The notes: generated by a model not told the origin, from the sequence alone. Counted from the stretch's first letter, positions 1 through 5,280 are shown. The stretch is 8,770 nucleotides of DNA from Candidatus Stahliibacteriota bacterium (GCA_030613445.1 JAUWLY010000107.1:1-8770), one strand, 5' to 3'. Made by a program: numbers and translations.

Positions 1-1166
1 AGGGCGATTTCTGTAGGGTCGCCAAGGCACCTACCGTTTTTTTGTCTGGTTGCATCATTATTAAGCGCCATTGCCAGGAATAGCTTGTCTATTGCAGGTC
101 GTTGAGTGGGGATGCTCTGGAGTTTGATTGTCTTACCACTAATATATATCTTCTGAACCTCCATCTTATTCTGAGTCAAAGTCCCGGTCTTGTCTGAGCA
201 GATATAAGTAACTGAACCCAAGGTTTCTACAGCCGGCAGTTTTCTTATGAGAGCATGCTGTTTGACCATTTTTTTCGCGCCGATAGCGAGGGAAATGGTT
301 ACGACAGCCGGGAGAGCCTCGGGGATAGCTGCGACTGCAAGGCTAATAGCAGTCAGAAACATCAATAATGGTGGTTCTCCTCTGAGCAGGCCGACACCAA
401 AGACCAGGGCGCATATCGCAAGTACTGCAATAGCCAGTTTCTTCCCAAACCTTGCAAGCCTCTTTTGAAGTGGTGTTCTTACTTCCACCTGTTCTTGAAG
501 CATCGTGGCGATCTTTCCAAATTCCGTATTCATTCCGGTTGAAACGACGATTCCCTCTGCCCGACCATAAGAGACGACAGTGCCTTTATACGCCATGTTT
601 TTTCTATCACCCAGGGGCATCATAGTGTCGATGAGGCGATTTATATGTTTTTCTGCAGGTACAGATTCTCCGGTAAGTGACGATTCATCGATCTTGCAAT
701 GTGCGACTTTGATAAGTCTTATGTCTGCTGGTGTTATGTTTCCAACCCCAAGTAATACCAAGTCACCAGGTACAATATCAGAGGCAGGTATACTCACTGG
801 TTCTCCATCCCTGATTACTGTTGCGATTTGCGCGGCCATCGTTCTCAATGCTTCTATTGCTTTCTCAGCTCTATATTCCTGGACAAACCCGATTACCGCA
901 TTTAGTACTACGATCACCAAGATGGCTATGGTGTCTTTAGGTTCACCAATGATGCCTGAAACGATTGCTGCCGCGATTAGAACCATGATCATGAAATCCT
1001 TGAATTGATCAAGAACCATGTGCAAGACGGTTCTTGACTTGATTTGTTTTATTGTATTATGGCCACAACTTATAAGGCGTTTTCCAGCCTCTTGGTTAGT
1101 CAGTCCCTGTTCAGATGATTTCAGGGACTGTAGGATTTCATCAACCTCTTTACAGTGCCAGTTCAT
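1..1166 (-). CDS. Ca2+-type P-type (type II) cation-transporting ATPase, N-terminal part (runs off the left edge)
   Basis: Integral membrane ion pump, most likely exporting Ca2+ at the cost of ATP. Only the first 388 residues are present. In order: a cation-ATPase N-terminal region (about 1-50); M1/M2 hydrophobic hairpin (about 54-100); actuator domain with the dephosphorylation motif TGES at 165-168; M3/M4 (about 245-300) with PEALP at 282-286, the M4 motif whose Glu coordinates cation in SERCA-like pumps; the phosphorylation motif SDKTGT at 324-329 with catalytic Asp325; and the nucleotide-domain motif GDPTE at 382-386. Motif order and spacing match the SERCA/PMCA-like class, although Ca2+ versus Mn2+ cannot be settled without M5-M6. 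The ATG at 1166 is the first start after the upstream stop, 9 bases away and in the same frame; no clear Shine-Dalgarno is seen, so translation is probably coupled to the upstream argF-type gene. I translated the region and saw no frameshift. Confidence 0.93.
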   Translation of the reverse strand, partial: MNWHCKEVDEILQSLKSSEQGLTNQEAGKRLISCGHNTIKQIKSRTVLHMVLDQFKDFMIMVLIAAAIVSGIIGEPKDTIAILVIVVLNAVIGFVQEYRAEKAIEALRTMAAQIATVIRDGEPVSIPASDIVPGDLVLLGVGNITPADIRLIKVAHCKIDESSLTGESVPAEKHINRLIDTMMPLGDRKNMAYKGTVVSYGRAEGIVVSTGMNTEFGKIATMLQEQVEVRTPLQKRLARFGKKLAIAVLAICALVFGVGLLRGEPPLLMFLTAISLAVAAIPEALPAVVTISLAIGAKKMVKQHALIRKLPAVETLGSVTYICSDKTGTLTQNKMEVQKIYISGKTIKLQSIPTQRPAIDKLFLAMALNNDATRQKNGRCLGDPTEIA

Positions 1167-1175
1167 GAGTGCGAT

Positions 1176-2075
1176 TTATTTTTTCAAGAGCCAAACCATG
1201 ATCGCTTTTTGGATATGGAGGCGATTTTCAGCCTGGTCAAAGACAATCGAATGCTTGTTTTTGATAACCTCGTCCGTGATTTCTTCACCGCGATGTGCTG
1301 GTAGGCAATGCATTACCAGGTAGTCCTTGTTGGCTGATGTGAGAAGTTCGCTGTTTACCTGAAATGGTTTGAAGAGCTGTTTACGCGCCTTTGCTTCTGT
1401 TTCCTGACCCATAGATGCCCATACATCAGTATAGACTATATCAGCATGAGTGACAGCCTTGTTTGGGTCATTTGAAAGGACTGCTGTTCTTGCCTTGGCA
1501 AGGTATTGCTCATTAGGTTCATAGTCCTTTGGCGTTGCAATATTGAGTTTGAAGCCAAGCATGGCAGAGGCAGCAATAAAGGAATTGCAGACATTATTGC
1601 CGTCGCCTATATAGGCAATAATTACTGAATCCAGCGTACCTTTTTTTTCGATAATCGTAAACAGATCGCACATTATCTGACAAGGGTGTTCCAGGTCGCT
1701 CAAACCATTAATAACTGGTATTGTGGCACTTCTCGCCAAATCCTCAACCGTTTTATGAGCAAAAACTCGAGCCATTATCAAATCTACCCAGCGGCTGAGA
1801 TTCTGTCCTGCGTCAGATACGGTTTCCCTTGCCCCGATTTTCGCGTCATTTGGTCCTAAGTAAATGGCATGACCACCGAGTTGCGTCATTCCAGTCTCAA
1901 AGGTCACGCGTGTGCGCAAAGAGGGTTTTTCAAAGATCATAGCCAGGGTTTTATCCTTGAGCATCTTGTGGACAATACCTTTTTTCTGTGCTTGTTTTAA
2001 TTCTTTTGCCAACCCAAATATTTCATAAATTTCTTCTTTAGTAAGGTCGAAGATTGATAGAAAATCCCTTTTCAT
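1176..2075 (-). CDS. argF: Ornithine carbamoyltransferase
   Basis: Cytoplasmic enzyme joining carbamoyl phosphate and ornithine to give citrulline, the sixth step of arginine biosynthesis. The 299-residue product has the carbamoyl-phosphate motif SLRTR at 52-56 (the second residue is Thr in many homologues), HPCQ at 130-133, the ornithine-side GDGNN at 157-161, DVWASMG at 217-223 and the catalytic-loop HCLPAHRG at 256-263. The last two separate ornithine from aspartate carbamoyltransferases. Length is slightly below the usual 305-335 but both domains look complete. The start at 2075 is supported by GGAGG at 2080-2084, four bases upstream. A catabolic (arcB) role is possible, but no other deiminase-pathway gene is visible. 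It is the first gene of an apparent operon with the P-type ATPase, an unusual partner for an arginine gene. Confidence 0.95.
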   Translation of the reverse strand: MKRDFLSIFDLTKEEIYEIFGLAKELKQAQKKGIVHKMLKDKTLAMIFEKPSLRTRVTFETGMTQLGGHAIYLGPNDAKIGARETVSDAGQNLSRWVDLIMARVFAHKTVEDLARSATIPVINGLSDLEHPCQIMCDLFTIIEKKGTLDSVIIAYIGDGNNVCNSFIAASAMLGFKLNIATPKDYEPNEQYLAKARTAVLSNDPNKAVTHADIVYTDVWASMGQETEAKARKQLFKPFQVNSELLTSANKDYLVMHCLPAHRGEEITDEVIKNKHSIVFDQAENRLHIQKAIMVWLLKK

Positions 2076-2092
2076 ATAACCTCCATTTTAGT

Positions 2093-2120
2093 ATCATATC
2101 TGATTTTATCGGTATGTCAA
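2093..2120 (-). promoter_or_regulatory. Sigma-70-type promoter of the argF/ATPase operon
   Basis: On the minus strand TTGACA (2115-2120) is followed after 16 bases by TATGAT (2093-2098). The expected transcription start near 2086 leaves a leader of only about 11 bases, nearly all of it the Shine-Dalgarno and its spacer. No ARG-box-like operator was recognised. Confidence 0.72.
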
Positions 2121-2135
2121 TTAGGCTTGTAAATT

Positions 2136-2450
2136 GAATCCCAAGGGGATTGGAAGAGACCCACACACCTTTTTTAGTCTGTATAATGATAACCAAACGC
2201 TAGACCAGTGTACATAGTGCAAATTGTACGCTGTATAAGAAAATAGATAAGTAAAGGTGTGGGATGGAAAGGAGTCCGCCACAAAACATGTCGGACTGGA
2301 AGGGATCCACGCACTTTTTTCTAAAAGTGCGGGATGGAATTTAAATCGTTAATAGCGTTAGTTTATTTAGGCGTTTAGGTATTTTGGATTTTAGGTGTTT
2401 GTATCTTCTCCGTTTCACCGTTGCATAGAAAAAGCAGTAATTGAGTTATT
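2136..2450. repeat. Dispersed structured repeat, copy A (hairpins punctuated by TGGAA)
   Basis: Copy A begins with a small hairpin AATCC/GGATT (2137-2151) followed by GGAAG. Next is a long imperfect stem (CCCACACACC near 2160-2169 with GGTGTGGG near 2256-2263, enclosing about 85 bases), then TGGAAAGGA. A third hairpin has arms GTCCG/CGGAC around a CACAAAACATGT-like loop, followed by TGGAAGG. The fourth has arms GCACTTTT (2311-2318) and AAAAGTGC (2323-2330) inside ATCC/GGAT, ending in TGGAATT. An AT-rich tail (about 2335-2450) is also shared with copy B. Positions 2264-2308 match copy C at 4826-4870 with one difference in 45 bases; 2136-2156 is identical to 4501-4521. No transposase is associated. 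Confidence 0.8.
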
Positions 2451-2483
2451 AAAAAAAAATTCCCTCTCCCTTGAGGGAGAGGG
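2451..2483 (-). terminator. Intrinsic-terminator-like hairpin with T-tract (minus strand)
   Basis: A perfect 9-bp GC-rich inverted repeat, CCCTCTCCC (2462-2470) and GGGAGAGGG (2475-2483) with a 4-base loop, is followed on the minus strand by nine T residues (2451-2459). No minus-strand gene lies just upstream, so it may only block antisense transcription into the argF operon. The hairpin and the adjacent GGTTAGGGTGAGGGG stretch resemble a CCCTAACCCTCTCCC-type repeat common in environmental bacterial genomes, so it could instead be a REP-like element. Confidence 0.5.
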
Positions 2484-2495
2484 TTAGGGTGAGGG

Positions 2496-2716
2496 GGTCT
2501 TTTAGACCTTCTAGATCTTTGGTAAAATCGATTACCCCGTTTGATTTGCATCATAGGGGACAGGCACAGATTAACAGACGAGATTACGGTGATAGCTATT
2601 CATTCAGCATAGTATTTTACTATTGTTCGTAACTTTCAAGACCTCTTAGACGTCATTCTTATGTGAGGATGATAGGAAGATGAGTTGTTTTAGTGAACAA
2701 AGATTAGGAGGTGAAA
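2496..2716. other. Gene-free upstream region of the ferritin-like gene with small inverted repeats
   Basis: This stretch contains a short hairpin GGTCT/AGACC (2496-2508) and a GGGGACAGGCAC motif (2556-2567) of the kind often seen near REP-associated IS200-like transposases, though no transposase is present. It also has the palindrome ATAGCTAT (2592-2599) and the inverted repeat ATAGTA-TTT-TACTAT (2609-2623). The last two are candidate operators because of their position, but no regulator can be named. I see no convincing -35/-10 pair directly ahead of the ferritin-like gene. Confidence 0.4.
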
Positions 2717-3181
2717 ATGACTTCAAATCGCAGTCTTTGTGAGTTGCTTGTTGATCACGAAGAAATGTTAGAACAGTTGTATACTGAGTATGCAAGGAGA
2801 TTCAATAGCCATGGTGAATTCTGGACTCAACTATCATTAGAAGAGCAAGATCATGCGCAGCGAATCCAGCAACTGGCAGAATTTATTAAGAAAGGAGCAG
2901 CAAAGATCGATAAAGAGCAGGTCACTATAGATGCAGTCAAAATCTCTATGAAATATATCAATGAACAGATCGTACGTTCCAGAAGCGGAGAACTGACATT
3001 GATCAATGCACTTTCTATCACCTATCAAATTGAGAAAGCATTAATCGATGGTCAGATAGATGAGGTTTTCAAGGGTTACACACAGGAAGCGCGAAGTTTT
3101 ATTCGAGAGTTAGGTGGCATACTCTTGGAGCACTACAGATTTGTTGAACAAGAGTATCGTCAGCATCAAAGGTTTGCATAA
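2717..3181 (+). CDS. Ferritin-like / rubrerythrin-like diiron four-helix protein
   Basis: A 154-residue soluble, almost wholly helical protein with the layout of a ferritin-like four-helix bundle. Helix A (about 8-30) carries several Glu (15, 16, 19, 24). Helix B (about 33-58) has an ExxH pair, Glu43 and His46. Helix C (about 72-118) contains YQIEKAL with Glu106, and helix D (about 122-150) contains LLEHYRF with Glu138/His139. These are credible diiron ligands, but the exact set cannot be fixed by eye. The C-terminal rubredoxin Cys4 domain of true rubrerythrins is absent (a single Cys, residue 8). Likely roles are peroxide/O2 detoxification or iron handling; this is family-level inference. 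The ATG at 2717 was chosen because AGGAGG at 2706-2711 sits five bases before it; an in-frame GTG at 2711 lies inside that site. Confidence 0.75.
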   Translation: MTSNRSLCELLVDHEEMLEQLYTEYARRFNSHGEFWTQLSLEEQDHAQRIQQLAEFIKKGAAKIDKEQVTIDAVKISMKYINEQIVRSRSGELTLINALSITYQIEKALIDGQIDEVFKGYTQEARSFIRELGGILLEHYRFVEQEYRQHQRFA

Positions 3182-3231
3182 CACATTATTGGGATAATAC
3201 AAAACACTGGACCATTGTGTCATTAAACAAT

Positions 3232-3248
3232 TTTAACCTTCGGTTAAA
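3232..3248 (+). other. AT-rich hairpin between the ferritin-like gene and the tRNA promoter
   Basis: TTTAACC (3232-3238) and GGTTAAA (3242-3248) form a 7-bp inverted repeat with a 3-base loop. It ends three bases before the tRNA -35 box. It lacks a T-tract, so it is at best a weak terminator for the upstream gene; an operator is equally possible. Confidence 0.35.
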
Positions 3249-3251
3249 TTC

Positions 3252-3279
3252 TTGACATCTTCGAAAATCTGTATACAAT
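3252..3279 (+). promoter_or_regulatory. Strong sigma-70-type promoter of tRNA-Phe
   Basis: A perfect -35 TTGACA (3252-3257), a 16-base spacer and TACAAT (3274-3279) place transcription start near 3286, five bases before the mature tRNA end. The 28 bases match the promoter at 3488-3515 in 23 positions. Confidence 0.85.
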
Positions 3280-3290
3280 GATTGCATCAA

Positions 3291-3363
3291 GCCAGGATAG
3301 CTCAGTTGGTAGAGCACCGGACTGAAAATCCGGGTGTCCGCAGTTCGATTCTGCGTCCTGGCA
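3291..3363 (+). tRNA. tRNA-Phe (anticodon GAA)
   Basis: A complete 73-base cloverleaf. The acceptor stem pairs GCCAGGA with TCCTGGC and the discriminator is A3363. The D arm reads GCTC...GAGC. The anticodon stem CCGGA/TCCGG encloses loop CTGAAAA with GAA at 3324-3326, exactly at positions 34-36. The variable loop has five bases, and the T arm CGCAG/CTGCG encloses TTCGATT. CCA is not encoded. Confidence 0.97.
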
Positions 3364-3371
3364 TTTTTTTT
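3364..3371 (+). terminator. T-tract directly after tRNA-Phe
   Basis: Eight consecutive T residues follow the discriminator base. Together with the GC-rich acceptor/T-arm stems they could act as a factor-independent stop for this single-gene transcript. Confidence 0.5.
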
Positions 3372-3381
3372 AGCTTAATTC

Positions 3382-3474
3382 GGAGCTTGGTTCTTGGAGC
3401 TTGGTTCTTGAGGCTTGGACCTTGGTTCTTGGGATTTGGTTCTTGGTTCTTGGTTCTTGGGATTTGGTTCTTGG
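3382..3474. repeat. Degenerate short tandem repeat built on TTGGTTCTTG
   Basis: About 93 bases made of variable-length units around TGGTTCTTG, which occurs seven times (some overlapping), separated by GAGCT, AGGCTTGGACC or GGATT fillers. The first two units are 14-base GGAGCTTGGTTCTT copies. G and T strongly dominate the plus strand. Open frames across it (PRTKNQEP-like or LGSWFLVLG-like) are by-products of the repeat. It sits exactly between the tRNA and the promoter of the next gene. Confidence 0.85.
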
Positions 3475-3487
3475 CTGCTGTTAAGTA

Positions 3488-3515
3488 TTGACATCTACGA
3501 ATATCCAAATACAAT
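3488..3515 (+). promoter_or_regulatory. Sigma-70-type promoter of the small membrane protein gene
   Basis: TTGACA (3488-3493), a 16-base spacer and TACAAT (3510-3515) have the same spacing and much the same spacer sequence as the tRNA-Phe promoter. Transcription would start near 3522, inside the AAGGAGG at 3521-3527, so the leader would be about 11 bases. Confidence 0.75.
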
Positions 3516-3532
3516 TTGATAAGGAGGTTACG

Positions 3533-3730
3533 ATGAAAACTATCTCTTATATATCAAGTATTGTCGCAGTCGTCAGTTTCATCATCGCCGTTGTGACACG
3601 GCTTTTCTTGTTCAATAAGTGTTTTTTAGGCGTGAGCGCATTGGCATACCTGCGAGTCACTAATACGATGTTGCTTTTTACGATTGCATTTATAGTGTTT
3701 GAATATGTGCGAAACAAGAAAAAAGAGTAA
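3533..3730 (+). CDS. Small two-helix membrane protein, unknown function
   Basis: A 65-residue protein I do not recognise. Two hydrophobic segments (about residues 5-27 and 41-59) are joined by a short stretch with Arg, Lys and Cys, and the tail is basic (RNKKKE). By the positive-inside rule the C-terminus is probably cytoplasmic, making a small helical hairpin in the inner membrane. The start at 3533 is chosen because AAGGAGG (3521-3527) lies five bases upstream; the longer frame starting at 3488 begins inside the -35 box and is rejected. A good promoter and Shine-Dalgarno support expression. It is monocistronic, converging on the receiver-like gene with 18 bases between stop codons. An unused AAAGGAGG follows its stop codon. 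Confidence 0.7.
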   Translation: MKTISYISSIVAVVSFIIAVVTRLFLFNKCFLGVSALAYLRVTNTMLLFTIAFIVFEYVRNKKKE

Positions 3731-3748
3731 AGGAGGTCTCTCGCTGAT

Positions 3749-4390
3749 TTAGACAGAATCTGCTAATTCCTTCACATATTCCAATAGTTCATCATACTTG
3801 TGCTTGAGTTCAAAATACATCTTTTCATAATTCTTTTCTTGTTTTTTTGTTTTTGGCTTACATACATTAACCTTTGCTTCTGATTTGCTTATCTTTGTCT
3901 TGTCTGGTGTTTCTAAAAATCCTTCTTCTTCAATCCATTTGCGTATATCGACCAGATCATCATTTTCTCTCTTTTCTAACCAAATCTCTCTTGCCTTTTC
4001 AACATCGGCATGTACTTGCGGATATACTTCCTTCATTATTTTGATATATTGTTCCGGAAAACTACAGTCTTTTTCATCATATTTAAGAAGTTTATATCCT
4101 GTATTGTTCTTTGCAAATTCCTCTTTGATCTTCACATCACTATTTTTATAGACTCCCACAATAGGTGGTGCGTCAATATGTAATTTTTCACACAATTTAA
4201 AGACTACTCTTTTTGATATGATTTCACGGAGCCGATGAATATCTGCTATTATAACATTCAGGTTATTCTTGAATTTACATATCATTTCAAGGGTTTGCTG
4301 CATTGAATCAATACCAATAATTCTTTCTTTGCTGAGCAAATCACTGAGTTTCTTTCGTACGGCTATATCTGGTTCAATCAAAAGAATCAT
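3749..4390 (-). CDS. Receiver-domain-like protein with C-terminal coiled coil (diverged response regulator)
   Basis: A 213-residue soluble protein. Residues 1-125 follow the response-regulator receiver pattern: beta-1 ILLIEPD with the acidic pair Glu6/Asp8, a strand NVIIAD ending in the putative phospho-acceptor Asp50, a beta-4 strand PPIVGVY, and Lys103 near the expected beta-5 lysine. The usual Ser/Thr after beta-4 appears to be Tyr81, so phosphorylation switching may be altered or lost. Next come a charged helical segment (126-160), a Lys-rich linker (161-187) and a probable coiled coil (about 187-211). There is no DNA-binding or enzymatic output domain, so a protein-protein or adaptor role is more likely than transcription control; that is inference. 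The start at 4390 is supported by GAAGG at 4397-4401 and a perfect promoter. The gene is visibly more AT-rich than its neighbours. Confidence 0.6.
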   Translation of the reverse strand: MILLIEPDIAVRKKLSDLLSKERIIGIDSMQQTLEMICKFKNNLNVIIADIHRLREIISKRVVFKLCEKLHIDAPPIVGVYKNSDVKIKEEFAKNNTGYKLLKYDEKDCSFPEQYIKIMKEVYPQVHADVEKAREIWLEKRENDDLVDIRKWIEEEGFLETPDKTKISKSEAKVNVCKPKTKKQEKNYEKMYFELKHKYDELLEYVKELADSV

Positions 4391-4408
4391 TTTTGACCTT
4401 CTTACTTA

Positions 4409-4437
4409 ATTATAAGAAATAAAGAGCAACTTGTCAA
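4409..4437 (-). promoter_or_regulatory. Perfect-consensus sigma-70 promoter of the receiver-like gene
   Basis: On the minus strand TTGACA (4432-4437), a 17-base spacer and TATAAT (4409-4414) match the consensus in both hexamers and in spacing. Transcription should start near 4402, only about 11 bases before the ATG at 4390. Confidence 0.85.
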
Positions 4438-4500
4438 GACTTAAGTGTCATTGAGTATTTTTTCGCCAAACGCCTTACGCCATACTTTCTACTCTTTTTT

Positions 4501-4701
4501 GAATCCCAAGGGGATTGGAAGCTAGCACTACGTGCTGGAAAGGAGCTGATGCTGGAAGGGATCCACGCACTTTTGCTGAAAGTGCTGGATGGAATTTAAA
4601 TAATCAATAGCGTTAGTTTCTTTAGGCATTTAGGTATTTACTTTTTCTCCGTTTTATAGAAAAAGCAGTTATTAAGTAATTGGTAAGGCAGTAATTGAGT
4701 A
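4501..4701. repeat. Dispersed structured repeat, copy B
   Basis: Same order as copy A with shorter hairpins. AATCC/GGATT (4502-4516) and GGAAG are followed by AGCAC-TAC-GTGCT and GGAAAGG, then AGC-TGAT-GCT and GGAAG. The fourth hairpin has outer arms ATCCA/TGGAT around inner arms GCACTTT (4567-4573) and AAAGTGC (4579-4585), ending in GGAATTT. The AT-rich tail (4591-4701) aligns with the tail of copy A, with shared words such as AATAGCGTTAGTTT, AGAAAAAGCAGT and GCAGTAATTGAGT. Downstream to about 4790 is low-complexity AT-rich DNA with no gene. Confidence 0.8.
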
Positions 4702-4794
4702 GCTAAGTAACTAAAAGACGCTTAGATCGTTTAGACCGTTAATAGCGTTTAAAGGGTTTAATACACAGATAGTTATTGAGTAATTGGAACCTTT

Positions 4795-4912
4795 GAATCC
4801 TAACGGATTGGAAGTGATGCAGAGCATGGAAAGGAGTCCGTCACAAAACATGTCGGACTGGAAGGGATCCCTCGACTTGCTCGGGATGGAATTCGAGTCT
4901 GATAAATCAGAC
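4795..4912. repeat. Dispersed structured repeat, copy C
   Basis: AATCC-TAAC-GGATT (4796-4809) and GGAAG are followed by ATGC-AGA-GCAT and GGAAAGG, then the GTCCG/CGGAC hairpin nearly identical to copy A (4826-4870, one change in 45) and GGAAGG. The fourth hairpin has ATCCC (4867-4871) pairing with GGGAT (4883-4887) around an unrelated loop, then GGAATT. A further perfect hairpin GTCTGA-TAAA-TCAGAC occupies 4897-4912. The tail shared by A and B is missing here. Confidence 0.75.
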
Positions 4913-5252
4913 AACTACAGGGTTCTCCTCCTTGCTCCGTATTCTTTACTCCCTTTTTACTCTTCGAACGAGTAGCACGAGTCGAGAAGTTCTCCTTGTC
5001 TTTGCTATTTCCAGCCGAAGGCGTATCTTCAGGAGCGAAGCGACATGTCTTCAGGCAAAGCTATATTGCCGTGACTTCATCCACCAGAGGTGGAGTATCT
5101 TCATCTTGTCGTAGATATCGAATGCAATGAGATGCCCCGTTAAATACAATAATTCTCAACTTTTGTGTTTATTCCCCCACGTATGTTAAACCGATTCGCA
5201 CAATAACATGATTTTTAACGTATTATTTAACGGAGCGAGCGTGTTCCCAGTC
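4913..5252. other. Gene-free stretch containing a CTTCA-punctuated hairpin array
   Basis: Four copies of a 9-base spacer of the form RTRWCTTCA lie at 5023-5031, 5045-5053, 5071-5079 and 5095-5103. Between them are different small inverted repeats: GCC-GAA-GGC (5014-5022, ahead of the first spacer), GC-GAA-GC (about 5034-5040), GGCAA/TTGCC (5054-5070) and TCCACC-AGA-GGTGGA (5080-5094). A TTCCA (TGGAA on the other strand) abuts the array at 5009-5013. The bases before 5009 include an imperfect inverted repeat around ACTCTTCGA/TCGAGAAGT (about 4969-4990). From 5104 to 5252 I see nothing recognisable. Confidence 0.65.
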
Positions 5253-5280
5253 TTGACATTTAAGGATAATTTTATACAAT
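5253..5280 (+). promoter_or_regulatory. Sigma-70-type promoter of the chemoreceptor/solute-binding fusion gene
   Basis: TTGACA (5253-5258), a 16-base spacer and TACAAT (5275-5280) share hexamers and spacing with the tRNA-Phe and small membrane protein promoters. The predicted transcription start is near 5287, essentially at the ATG at 5289, pointing to a leaderless transcript. Confidence 0.7.

Noticed and set aside
580..1323. Plus-strand open frames opposite the P-type ATPase and argF
   Set aside because: They are antisense shadows of genes with unmistakable motifs on the minus strand.
2136..2345. CRISPR array, because AATCCC..GGGATTGGAAG looks like the end of some CRISPR repeats
   Set aside because: There are no regularly spaced identical repeats with unique spacers; units are different hairpins and no cas gene is present.
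2556..2567. Insertion sequence at the GGGGACAGGCAC motif
   Set aside because: Only one motif copy, no second end and no transposase coding sequence in the window.
2345..2716. A hidden small gene or second tRNA ahead of the ferritin-like gene
   Set aside because: No frame with a start and Shine-Dalgarno, and no cloverleaf; only hairpins and AT-rich repeat tail were seen.
2711..2719. GTG at 2711 as start of the ferritin-like gene
   Set aside because: It overlaps the last base of AGGAGG; ATG at 2717 has correct five-base spacing.
3282..3491. Plus-strand frame reading through the tRNA and the tandem repeat
   Set aside because: Its first part is the translation of tRNA-Phe, a classic spurious open frame, and the rest is repeat-derived; the minus-strand counterpart fails for the same reason.
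4711..4975. Short open frames on both strands across repeat copy C
   Set aside because: They lie within hairpin repeats, have no ribosome-binding site and no protein-like composition.
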